Assembly: GCA_964359785.1 (NCBI GenBank)
Contig: CAYHWL010000032.1
Coordinates: 1 to 13,804, forward strand
DNA from: JACQSU01 sp964359785
GTDB lineage: Archaea; Nanobdellota; Nanobdellia; Woesearchaeales; JAGWAF01
Length of the DNA stretch: 13,804 nucleotides
Direction of reading: 5' to 3'
In this document: piece after piece, positions 6,178-13,778 of the stretch
How positions within the stretch are numbered: position 1 is the stretch's first letter
Layout: each line of letters begins with the position of its first letter
The notes under the pieces: model-generated
Seen by the model: the letters and a program-made list of their open reading frames with translations, nothing else
Database searches by the model: none
Told to the model about the DNA's origin: nothing
Position numbers and translations under genes: made by a program

Positions 6178-7023
6178 ATGGGTGATTCTTCTGATATCCG
6201 GAAGGTTGTGTTGGCGCAGGATCTGTCCAGTGAGGAGATAAAGGCGCTAAAGAGTCGTTTTAATTCTAGAGGTCAGGAGAAAAATACACCGGAGCATATA
6301 GTTGCCAAAGAGTACAAGCGCATAGGCATTATAGGTGATGTCCATCTCAATAGCAAGGAGTGCAACTTGGAGTTTCTGCACAAGGCATATGGCTGGTTCC
6401 GTGATATGCACGCTGATTTTGTGGTCCAGGCAGGCGATCTGACAGAGGGTGAGGAGATGCGCAGGGACCAGAAGTTCGGTCTTGTCAATCAGGGCATAGA
6501 CGCTGTTGTGGGATATGTCTTGGAGAGATATCCTCTTGTTGGGTTGAACACCTACTTCATAGGGGGCAATCATGACCAGGCGTATCAAAAGCATGCGGGT
6601 CATGATATCTGTGCGCATATCGCCAGCAAAAGGCAGGATCTCATCTATCTTGGGCAGAACGAAGGTGATCTCCCCGGCGATGTCATAGATTGTAAATTCA
6701 AGTTGTGGCATCCTTCCAAGGGTTCTGCCAAAGGCAAGTCTTACCAGATACAAGAGCTTCTCAATTATTTTGTCAATCAATGCGAGGACAAGCCTCAGGT
6801 GCTAGTGGTTGGTCATTATCACAAGTTTGACTGGATCTTTGAGCATAATGTCCATGCGTATCAGGCCGGCACGATCCAGGATCAGTCTGATTGGATGAGG
6901 ACCAAGAACCTGGCGGCGGAGCAGAGGGTCTGGCTTCTTGATATCTATTGTCATGAGGGTCAGGTTGAGCATGTGACGAATCGGGAAAGGTCGATTGGCG
7001 ATCTATTGGGGGTGGAAAGATGA
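6178..7023 (+). CDS. Calcineurin-like metallophosphoesterase, motifs intact
   Basis: A 281-residue member of the calcineurin-like phosphoesterase superfamily, which hydrolyses phosphomonoesters or phosphodiesters at a two-metal centre. All motifs are present: D54 and H56 in IGDVHLNS, D87 in AGDLTEG, N131 and the catalytic H132 in GGNHDQ, H178 in LWHPSKG, and H213 and H215 in VGHYHKF. An N-terminal helical stretch of about 45 residues precedes the domain. No signal peptide is visible, so it is probably cytoplasmic. The frame opens at 6079, but the ATG at 6178 is chosen. GGAG at 6166-6169 sits 8 bases before it, and the upstream extension is rich in Trp, Cys and Tyr with no family similarity. 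It is the first gene of the cluster, and its TGA overlaps the next gene's ATG. The substrate is unknown. Confidence 0.88.
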   Translation: MGDSSDIRKVVLAQDLSSEEIKALKSRFNSRGQEKNTPEHIVAKEYKRIGIIGDVHLNSKECNLEFLHKAYGWFRDMHADFVVQAGDLTEGEEMRRDQKFGLVNQGIDAVVGYVLERYPLVGLNTYFIGGNHDQAYQKHAGHDICAHIASKRQDLIYLGQNEGDLPGDVIDCKFKLWHPSKGSAKGKSYQIQELLNYFVNQCEDKPQVLVVGHYHKFDWIFEHNVHAYQAGTIQDQSDWMRTKNLAAEQRVWLLDIYCHEGQVEHVTNRERSIGDLLGVER

Positions 7024-7880
7024 AAGCGGGTAAGAGGAGTCTCGATTCGCTCATCAAGCTGCTTGAGCAGAAATCTGTTGAGCCAAGCCAGGTGCGTGAT
7101 TTGATAGAGCAGGTGAGATATCCTTCGATGTTCTCCAGATATGATCCTATCGATTTGTCCAAGTATGTAGGTAAGGATAATCATATCCGTATCGGTGTGA
7201 TAGGCGACACACAGCTAAATAGTGTTGGTGCAAGGTCCGATCACTTGAGCGCTCTTTATGATATCTTCAAGCGCAATAAGTGCGGGCTTGTCCTGCATCC
7301 GGGGGATTTCTCTGACGGGATAGGCAGGTATAAAGGTCATGCGGCAGAGCTCAAGAGCCAATATGCGGAGGAAGTGGTAGAAGATATCATCCTCACATAT
7401 CCCCGAGTTGGCATCCCGACCTATTTTATCGGCGGCAACGATGATCGCACCTATCTTGATCTCAAACCAAGGTATAGGAGGGATATCTGCGCGCAAGTTG
7501 CCAGGCACAGGAAGGATCTTCATTATCTTGGTCTTAATCATGCCAGGGTGAAATTCAAGGAGGTGGTTGTTGAGCTGAACCATCCTAGGAATCTCAATAG
7601 GGGGGCTTACACCGCGAGTGCTCCGCTTCAGAAATTGGTGGAGTGCTATCAGGGAGGCTCCAAGCCCGACATCCTGCTTGTCGGCGGTTATCATCGCTTC
7701 TATAGTACGAACCAGCGTGGTATCAAGGCGTTCTTGGTTGGTGCTGTTGCTGACCAGACTGCTACTATGGTGACAAAAAGGCATGTCTCATATTGTGGCG
7801 GGCTCATATTGGATATCGAGCTTGACTCGAAAGGACAGCTAAAGGACATGAGCTGGACGTTTGTCCCTCTTTATAGGTGA
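7020..7880 (+). CDS. Metallophosphoesterase paralogue with a degraded active site
   Basis: A 286-residue paralogue of the preceding gene, with the same domain and matching segments in the same order. Three active-site histidines have changed. Motif I is IGDTQLNS (D63 kept, His replaced by Q65). The GNHD motif is GGNDDR (N140 kept, catalytic His replaced by D141). The last motif is VGGYHRF (first His replaced by G223, H225 kept). D96 in PGDFSDG and H188 in LNHPRN remain. Loss of both metal ligands and the general acid predicts no ordinary phosphoesterase activity, so a structural, regulatory or substrate-binding role is more likely. The fold and flanking segments are well kept and the frame is intact, which argues against a decaying pseudogene. 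Its ATG overlaps the previous TGA, and GGGGGTGG lies 5 bases upstream. Confidence 0.85.
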   Translation: MKAGKRSLDSLIKLLEQKSVEPSQVRDLIEQVRYPSMFSRYDPIDLSKYVGKDNHIRIGVIGDTQLNSVGARSDHLSALYDIFKRNKCGLVLHPGDFSDGIGRYKGHAAELKSQYAEEVVEDIILTYPRVGIPTYFIGGNDDRTYLDLKPRYRRDICAQVARHRKDLHYLGLNHARVKFKEVVVELNHPRNLNRGAYTASAPLQKLVECYQGGSKPDILLVGGYHRFYSTNQRGIKAFLVGAVADQTATMVTKRHVSYCGGLILDIELDSKGQLKDMSWTFVPLYR

Positions 7881-7885
7881 TGAGG

Positions 7886-8125
7886 ATGCCAGTGACTCTA
7901 ATAGAGAAATCCTGCGGTCATTTCGGTTATCTTAGATCCAATTATCCTCATGAGCACGTGTCATGCTCCCAGTGCGCTTATGCGGATCCCTCTCTTGAGA
8001 GGGTGATGGTGCCTATCAGATCCAGGCTGGCATTCGACGATCTGGATATTCCTGATTTTGAAGGTGAGAGATTAAACGAGTGGATCCGGAGGAGGATGCA
8101 AATTGGCCCAAGGCAAACTAGATGA
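7886..8125 (+). CDS. Small Cys/His protein, possible zinc-binding, function unknown
   Basis: A 79-residue protein with C10-G-H12 and C27-S-Q-C30, an arrangement that could hold one zinc ion. The C-terminal half is acidic and then Arg-rich (WIRRRMQIGPRQ). No family is recognised. Three starts are possible: GTG 7877, ATG 7880 and ATG 7886. The last is preferred because AGGTGA (7875-7880) is 5 bases upstream of it; it begins 5 bases after the previous stop. Being translated in series between the inactive phosphoesterase and the 115-residue protein suggests it works with them, perhaps as an adaptor or nucleic-acid binder (inference). Confidence 0.65.
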   Translation: MPVTLIEKSCGHFGYLRSNYPHEHVSCSQCAYADPSLERVMVPIRSRLAFDDLDIPDFEGERLNEWIRRRMQIGPRQTR

Positions 8126-8450
8126 GGAAGAGATCAAGGCTATGGTGAGGAGGAGCATAGCAAAAGATGTCAAGGAGATATCCGATCTGGCGGATTCGCT
8201 CCCTTCTGATGTCGTCTTGCAAAGATATATCAATGTGTATTACAAAAGGCATCTCAATAATGGTGATCGACTTATAGTTCTTGACCAGTATCGGGTGGAC
8301 CAAGATGAGTATCATGTCTACAAGATCTTGGAGGACAGTCACGGCCGGCAAAGGAGAGTCGCTCACAAGCAATGCAAGGATATGGTTGACGCGATGGAAG
8401 CGGTCAAGTCTTACCTGCTGGATTATGGTCATACCAGACTAGATGGTTAA
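8103..8450 (+). CDS. 115-residue protein of unknown function, TTG start
   Basis: A charged soluble protein with no signal peptide or membrane segment. The N-terminal third is helical and acidic-basic (DEEEIKAMVRRSIAKDVKEI). The middle (about 50-75) looks like beta strands (GDRLIVLDQY, EYHVYKILED), and the end is helical. No family is recognised. The TTG at 8103 is preceded by GGAGG at 8091-8095, 7 bases away, which supports it. The next in-frame ATG, at 8142, lacks such a site. The gene overlaps the end of the Cys/His gene by 23 bases, implying translational coupling. Confidence 0.65.
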   Translation: MAQGKLDEEEIKAMVRRSIAKDVKEISDLADSLPSDVVLQRYINVYYKRHLNNGDRLIVLDQYRVDQDEYHVYKILEDSHGRQRRVAHKQCKDMVDAMEAVKSYLLDYGHTRLDG

Positions 8451-8545
8451 GTACACATCTGCATAAATTTTGTGGATTCGTATATACCTATGGCCGTAAT
8501 GTTTTAATCTAGGCGTGTCTTTTCAATCCTTGAGGTGGGGCATGA
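8451..8545 (+). promoter_or_regulatory. Leader/promoter gap before the 976-residue gene
   Basis: This 95-base gap is the longest in the cluster. It holds AT-rich TATA-like stretches (GCATAAATTTT at 8461-8471 and CGTATATACC at 8480-8489), so the second half of the cluster may have its own promoter. GAGGTGGGG at 8532-8540 is a strong ribosome binding site, 8 bases before the GTG start when measured from the end of GAGGTG. Which TATA-like stretch is used cannot be decided from sequence alone. Confidence 0.35.
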
Positions 8546-11476
8546 GTGGGTAGGGCCTTCGATCGCACGCATTTTCCTTTGACACAGCTTCTTCTCAAGT
8601 CGCAAGACTCTGGGGTCTATTCTGATCTAGACTCGCTCTTAAGACAGCTCCAGGTGGCTGTGGATCAGGACGACCAGGATGGTGTTGTCAGGGTGATAGG
8701 CCAAGTGAGGTCGTTGTCGCTTGTCTCTAGCAATCCTCTTTTCACATTATTATGGGGCACGAGCGTCACTCATTTGGGTTCGCTTCGTAAGGACGATTCA
8801 CAGGCGTGTGTGTTATATGATTCAGCCAGGAAAGCCTTCAATGCGTATCTTGCTTTGGCGCCAGGAGATCCCTTGATAACCTCGGAGGTATTGGAGATGA
8901 TCTCAGGTTGCGCGGCGGAGTCGGCATTGCGTTGTCCCGAGCCTGCGCAGATGGCTGTCTCATTCTTGGAGAGCATTGTCTATCAGACGCAGGCGCTCAA
9001 GGCGATCCAGACCGCGGCCTCATCACAGATCAATATTTATGGTTCAAGTGATCTGGAGGCATTGATAAGAAAACAGGTCATCCATAGGAAGCGTGGTCTT
9101 GGTACGCGGTTGCTGGAATATGCGTCAACTTTGGAGCGTATTCCCGACGGGAAGATGATTGAGATCTCACGTGAGATAAATGGCCGCAGATGGAAGGGTC
9201 TTCCAAGGGAGTGGTCCCTGATTCATGATTCTGCGGTCTATAGCGTAGGGCGTAGGCACTCCTTATTGAGCTTTATCTATCTGCTCTCATTCCTGCAGTA
9301 TAAGCAGACGCTTAGTGAGGAGGGTGGTTTCCGCGCGAGGCTTCATCTTGCCAAAAGCCTTTGCGGTCTTGGCCGTGCGCAGGCCAAGAGTATCTATGAT
9401 GAGCGTCTTGGGATGTATTTTGTGGATAACGCCATTGCGGTGCTAGACGATCTAAAGGCGAATTCTCTGGATCCTGATTTCTTGAAAGCTGTGGATCTTA
9501 CGCTTGCAGATGCGTATCTTAGCAGGGGTGAGAATCACAATCGGTTGGAGAACATCCTTGAGGCGATCCATATTGTGGAAGCTCGTTTTTTTAGGGATCC
9601 GGGTCAAAGCAGGATAGATTCGGAGGGGCATCGTCTGGTGGGCGAGGCTTATCATCATTTTGGGGATTATATCCAGAATAATACTGTGGTGCAAGTGCCG
9701 CAAGGTGTGCCTGCTTGGTTTGATTCACGAGATATAGGTTTCACTTCAAGGATGTCTTATGCTTTGTCTCTGCTTCATTATGATTATTACAGGGAAGGCA
9801 AGGATCGTTGTGTTGAGGAGCAGCACATCCTCGCGGCGCTTCTCAAGGTGAACCTCACCCAGCTTGCGAATTTTAGTAAGAGCGCAAGGTCCTACGAGTC
9901 GAATCCAGGTCAGTTCCAACGGGAGTTGCTCATCTCAAAGTTGGAGGGATATGCGGGGGTGTCAAGGGTGGATCCCAGATGGAAATCAACTCTGTCGCTT
10001 CTCGATTCCGTCCCCAAGGATTTTGAGCATCGTCTGCGTACGCAGTTCTCGCATGATTTTGGCGAGAATCTTCTGCGCAAGTCCATGGAAGAAGCCAGGT
10101 CTTTGGTGAGTGACATCTACGAGGTTTTTTCGTCTAGGGTACAGATTGATCCTGACGATCCTGCCCCTTACCTTAATATGATGCATGTCTTTGACATGCT
10201 AGACAAGGTCTACAACGTTGTGCCCAAGCGTCCGATTAATCGTCAATCGGTGTCTGAAGGTCTTGTCAATATCATCCGTAACCATAACTTGCTCACTCAA
10301 GCGAAATGGATGACGCGTTGCAGGGGTGGGTTCTTTGGGGATCTCTATATCTCAAATGCGTCCCCACAGGTGGTTGCGCTGATAAGGCAGTTGATAGCGC
10401 TCAAGCGCAGCGTTCCAGAATACGCGGAGCTAGCTCTGCCAGATATCGTGTCCTATTCAAGCAAGGATGATTGTCTGATGATGAAGGTGATTGGCAAGGA
10501 TCTTCCCACCATATTTCAGGACATAGAAGATGAGCGGCGTATCCATGATGATGTCGCGAGATGCTGCACGGACAGGATCAAGAACCGGCTCTTTTGTGAG
10601 GATATCCCGATTAGTGATGTGGCCAAAGATATCTTCCGTCCTTGGCTCACCCAATGGATTTTGGTGGAATCAGCGTACAATGTCATCTTTCAGGTTCCTG
10701 TGCCGCGGGCTTTGCAAGGGCTTCCCATGCGGCGCTATGTCTCTCCGTTGGATTATCGTGAGCGGTTGGAGTCTTGTGTGGGTGCTGTGCCCTATGTCCT
10801 AAATGACTTTGCGCATGCCAGGCTTTTCATGGTTTTCGGATCCCTTTCCGAGAAGCTGGCGGCCATGCCTCGGGGATATTACAAGGATCATAACGCTTCC
10901 AATTGCACGCAGAATAAGGCGCTCGATGGTGATGGTTTTGTGATGGCATTAATCGATTTTGAGAATGTGAAATATACTCATTATAATGAGGATTTGGCGT
11001 CGCTGCTAATTCATGAGGGCACGCCTCTTGCTCCGCAGGAGATTTTTGATCTTGCGCAAGAGATTTGTCCGTTATGGAATTCCAAGAATAGGCTTCGTGC
11101 AAGGCACGCGTTGGATTTCCAAAAGGATCTTATCTATGCGTGTATAGACAAGATTTTCCACAAGATTGAGCATAAGCAGAGGGCTTTATGGCAGTTGGAG
11201 GAGTGGACTGCCACATCAGATGAGAAGGCCAGGATGGAAAAGCAGGCGATGGCATATCAGCAAGGATATCTTGGACGGTTGCGGGATCTGATTGGCTATT
11301 CCCTCTCTCACGGTCTGGTGGATGGCTCCGACAAGGAGTTTCTATTGGATCTATTTGGTTTGGTCAATGGTTTGAAGATACACAATAGCCCAAGATACAG
11401 CTCTCTTGGGGTTCCGACCCCAAGGGATCTGCTTGAGCAAGGGCTGCTTGATGTGCATAAAGATGTACACACATAA
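8546..11476 (+). CDS. Large helical protein with a C-terminal APH/choline-kinase-like domain
   Basis: A 976-residue protein, the largest in the window. Residues 1 to about 600 are predicted helical and repeat-like; segments such as LTLADAYLSRGENHNRLENILEA resemble TPR-type pairs, without a clear consensus. Residues about 610-900 look like the aminoglycoside phosphotransferase/choline kinase fold. DDCLMMKVIGKDL has K647 in the position of the ATP-binding lysine. YYKDHNASN has D781 and N786 spaced exactly as in the HGDLHPGN catalytic loop. ALIDFENVKY has D804 as the metal-binding aspartate, followed by EDLASLL. Residues about 900-940 are a charged helix. It may phosphorylate a small molecule, protein or RNA end; the substrate is unknown. 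The start is GTG 8546, because the preceding codon is TGA. No membrane segment is seen. Confidence 0.75.
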   Translation: MGRAFDRTHFPLTQLLLKSQDSGVYSDLDSLLRQLQVAVDQDDQDGVVRVIGQVRSLSLVSSNPLFTLLWGTSVTHLGSLRKDDSQACVLYDSARKAFNAYLALAPGDPLITSEVLEMISGCAAESALRCPEPAQMAVSFLESIVYQTQALKAIQTAASSQINIYGSSDLEALIRKQVIHRKRGLGTRLLEYASTLERIPDGKMIEISREINGRRWKGLPREWSLIHDSAVYSVGRRHSLLSFIYLLSFLQYKQTLSEEGGFRARLHLAKSLCGLGRAQAKSIYDERLGMYFVDNAIAVLDDLKANSLDPDFLKAVDLTLADAYLSRGENHNRLENILEAIHIVEARFFRDPGQSRIDSEGHRLVGEAYHHFGDYIQNNTVVQVPQGVPAWFDSRDIGFTSRMSYALSLLHYDYYREGKDRCVEEQHILAALLKVNLTQLANFSKSARSYESNPGQFQRELLISKLEGYAGVSRVDPRWKSTLSLLDSVPKDFEHRLRTQFSHDFGENLLRKSMEEARSLVSDIYEVFSSRVQIDPDDPAPYLNMMHVFDMLDKVYNVVPKRPINRQSVSEGLVNIIRNHNLLTQAKWMTRCRGGFFGDLYISNASPQVVALIRQLIALKRSVPEYAELALPDIVSYSSKDDCLMMKVIGKDLPTIFQDIEDERRIHDDVARCCTDRIKNRLFCEDIPISDVAKDIFRPWLTQWILVESAYNVIFQVPVPRALQGLPMRRYVSPLDYRERLESCVGAVPYVLNDFAHARLFMVFGSLSEKLAAMPRGYYKDHNASNCTQNKALDGDGFVMALIDFENVKYTHYNEDLASLLIHEGTPLAPQEIFDLAQEICPLWNSKNRLRARHALDFQKDLIYACIDKIFHKIEHKQRALWQLEEWTATSDEKARMEKQAMAYQQGYLGRLRDLIGYSLSHGLVDGSDKEFLLDLFGLVNGLKIHNSPRYSSLGVPTPRDLLEQGLLDVHKDVHT

Positions 11477-11527
11477 CCATGCAATCATTATATTATGGCT
11501 TCACCAATGGATTAGTGGAGGTGTGAT

Positions 11528-12706
11528 ATGACCAATAATTTGTATCATGACGAACTGCTCTTGCCGGATGGCAGCCATACTCATAAACTTCTTGCCCAAG
11601 ATACCCACATCCATACGACTTGCTCTGATTCAGATATGGGGATAGAGGACACTCTGCTTGCGATAATCAAGGCCAAGGAATCTGTGAACATCCGCAGGAT
11701 ATCCTTCACTGATCATGATACTTTCAATGCGTATTCCAAGCAGGAGGCGATATCTCTTGTGGCCGCCCTAAACGAAGGATTTCCCAGACATGAGCAGGTG
11801 TCATTATGGGTTGGGACGGAGATGTCGCTTCCTTTTCTCACAAAGGCTGGGAAAGTGGAGAGCATTCATTTCGTCGCTTATTTTTTTCCTAAGGCAGGTG
11901 AGTCGCAGTGGGATCTTGTCACGCGTCTTTCACAAAGTCCTATTCAGGATCTCTTTTTGGCATATCATGATAGGACTAACGAGCGTTGGTGTGCTCTGCT
12001 CTCGAAATTTATCGCGAGATATGATGACAAGCTGCCGATGCTTTACCCAAGGATCAAGGAGGAGGCTTTGAAAAGTGGGGTCAGATTGGAGTCCACTGGG
12101 TTGGCGCAAGGCCTCGAATCACTCTTCTTCAAGCGCATGGGGGAGTCGTATCCTCAAAAACCAAAGGATTCGCATGGCAGGACTGTGTGTTTCCGTCAGG
12201 ATGTGGTGCGTTTTGTTGCCGATCTCAAGCTTGCTCCATATGAGGAGCTGCGCGGGCAGGTGGGTAAGGGTGGTGCTTGCCATATCCCCAAATCAGAGAA
12301 TATCCATGCCGGTCTTGAGGAGGGTCTTCGTGTTGTGAACGATTTTGATTCGCCAAAGTTGATCGGTATCGCGCATCCTTGGCGATACGCTAGATTCCTA
12401 AATCCATTCAAGTTTATCCGCGCGCTTTCCCAGATTGGCTATATTGGGGGTGTGGAGGTTTTTGGTTATCATGAGCATAAGACGCGCGGCCCGGGTCTTA
12501 AACCTCCAAGTTTTGAATTGCTGGATGAGAAGGAGCGTGTGCCATATCAGTCGCTTGCGCGAAGGCTTGGTCTCACTATGCTTGTGGGGAGTGATTTCCA
12601 TGGCACTGCAAAGCATGGCAACTGTGTTGGTGCAGGGCTTCCATATTACAGTCGTATCACTCAAAAGATGCGTATTGAGACCAGGGCTTATGCTGGCGTT
12701 AGGTGA
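11528..12706 (+). CDS. PHP-domain metal-dependent phosphoesterase
   Basis: A 392-residue PHP-family protein with the full ligand set of the YciV/RNase AM-like phosphoesterases: H27, H29 and D34 in THIHTTCSD, H63 in FTDHDT, E98 in GTEMS, H114 in SIHFVAYF, H283 in IAHPWR, and D356 and H358 in GSDFHG. Members release phosphate from nucleotide 3',5'-bisphosphates or trim RNA from the 5' end; others act on histidinol phosphate or DNA ends. The stretch between H114 and H283 (169 residues) is longer than the roughly 115 residues in the bacterial YciV enzymes, giving a larger cap. GGAGGTG at 11517-11523 lies 4 bases before the ATG. It is the last gene of the cluster, 51 bases after the 976-residue gene. 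Its TGA abuts the stop of the convergent AbrB-PhoU gene. Confidence 0.88.
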   Translation: MTNNLYHDELLLPDGSHTHKLLAQDTHIHTTCSDSDMGIEDTLLAIIKAKESVNIRRISFTDHDTFNAYSKQEAISLVAALNEGFPRHEQVSLWVGTEMSLPFLTKAGKVESIHFVAYFFPKAGESQWDLVTRLSQSPIQDLFLAYHDRTNERWCALLSKFIARYDDKLPMLYPRIKEEALKSGVRLESTGLAQGLESLFFKRMGESYPQKPKDSHGRTVCFRQDVVRFVADLKLAPYEELRGQVGKGGACHIPKSENIHAGLEEGLRVVNDFDSPKLIGIAHPWRYARFLNPFKFIRALSQIGYIGGVEVFGYHEHKTRGPGLKPPSFELLDEKERVPYQSLARRLGLTMLVGSDFHGTAKHGNCVGAGLPYYSRITQKMRIETRAYAGVR

Positions 12707-13657
12707 TCATTGTTGTCCAGGGAGCCCTTCTTCACATATCTCTGGAAGTCTCATGGTGAGGTATGGTCCAAGTATGTGCGTCACCGTCTGCGCCATCCTG
12801 GCGACGCTATCTAGCGTCTTTAGTTCATGGATGTTGCGTGTGGAGAATGCGGCTATGACTCTTTTGTTTATGGCGGCTCTTTCCTTGGATATTTTCTCTG
12901 CGCGTTCGTGGTTGAATTTGAAGTACAAATGGTAGAACTCCCGTAGTAGATTGTTTGCGTCGTTCATGATCTCTAGTATCTCCGGATTCTTGATTTTCGC
13001 CTTGTTCTCTAGCAGGTAACAGCACAGGTATTTGTACTCATCGCCCAGATTCTCAAGCTCCTCTACGATGTGGTAGATCATCGGGAGGTCTTTTGGGTTT
13101 TCGCATCCTTTTTTGTTTAGCAGTCTCCTTGTGAAATTAGTGACTCTGTTGATTGTGACATCGCGTTTGATCAAGTCTCCAAGTAGTTCGATATTCCCTC
13201 CTTTTAGCGCGCTGTAGGTGTCGTCAGCAAGCGAGAGTAGCAGGATAAACGTCCTGTTTATCAGTGTGGATAGATCCGTGTTGTCCGTGAGTCCTGATAT
13301 CTCTTTGATCACGCATTTTTTTTCGGATTGTTGCATGATCTCAAATCCAACGAATTCGTCTAGCGCAGGGGCGACCACACAACCAAACATTGAGGAATCA
13401 GGGTACGTGATTATGATATTGTCGCATCCTGCTTTGAAGAGCGCGCGCAGGTATCTTGGTCCCGTCTGGTGGCTGTTTATGTTTAGGACTGTATTTTTCA
13501 CTGATTCTGGCGCTCCGCTTGCTTTAATCAGAAGGGTTCCCGCATCTTCTACTATGTCGAGCTCATCGCCAGGCTTTATGTTATGGCGTTTGGCCCATTT
13601 GCTAGGCAAAGAGATGGTTAGTGTCGCTGACCCGTGTTTGACGATTTTGCGTTTCAC
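12707..13657 (-). CDS. AbrB-PhoU family regulator, copy 2
   Basis: A 316-residue protein with the same two-part design as copy 1. The AbrB-type domain is at about 1-46 (KRKIVKHGSATLTISLPSKW at 2-21 and IKPGDELDIVED at 27-38), followed by a helical PhoU-like region to the C-terminus. The N-terminal domain binds DNA in related proteins; the ligand of the PhoU part is unknown. The frame extends upstream to a TTG at 13762, but the GTG at 13657 is chosen. The conserved domain starts there, GGGAG lies 8 bases upstream, and both candidate TATA boxes fall inside the would-be extension. Its stop is directly adjacent to the PHP gene stop. With copy 1 it brackets the phosphoesterase/kinase cluster. Confidence 0.88.
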   Translation of the reverse strand: MKRKIVKHGSATLTISLPSKWAKRHNIKPGDELDIVEDAGTLLIKASGAPESVKNTVLNINSHQTGPRYLRALFKAGCDNIIITYPDSSMFGCVVAPALDEFVGFEIMQQSEKKCVIKEISGLTDNTDLSTLINRTFILLLSLADDTYSALKGGNIELLGDLIKRDVTINRVTNFTRRLLNKKGCENPKDLPMIYHIVEELENLGDEYKYLCCYLLENKAKIKNPEILEIMNDANNLLREFYHLYFKFNHERAEKISKERAAINKRVIAAFSTRNIHELKTLDSVARMAQTVTHILGPYLTMRLPEICEEGLPGQQ

Positions 13658-13715
13658 ACAAAGTTCTCCCGCAGGTCTTTTGGACGCTGGCGATTCAAAC
13701 ACTGTTCTTATGCAG

Positions 13716-13736
13716 TATATATCCGACGTATTTATA
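13716..13736 (-). promoter_or_regulatory. Two candidate TATA boxes of AbrB-PhoU copy 2
   Basis: On the - strand TATAAATA (13736-13729) and ATATATA (13722-13716) occur in series. They predict starts near 13706 or 13693 and leaders of about 49 or 36 bases that contain the GGGAG site. Tandem boxes may mean two starts, or one box may serve as an operator. Confidence 0.5.
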
Positions 13737-13770
13737 CCTTCTGTGTGTATAGTTGAAGACAAAAGTAAGT

Positions 13771-13778
13771 TATAAATA
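13771..13778 (+). promoter_or_regulatory. TATA box of a + strand gene starting at the window edge
   Basis: TATAAATA is centred about 27 bases before the ATG at 13802-13804, the last three bases of the window. This is the same spacing seen at the leaderless genes in this window. It predicts a gene running out of the window, divergent from AbrB-PhoU copy 2. Only the start codon is visible, so nothing can be said about its product. Confidence 0.45.

Noticed and set aside
13658..13762. TTG-started extension of AbrB-PhoU copy 2
   Set aside because: It contains both candidate TATA boxes and the GGGAG site, and the conserved domain begins at the GTG at 13657.
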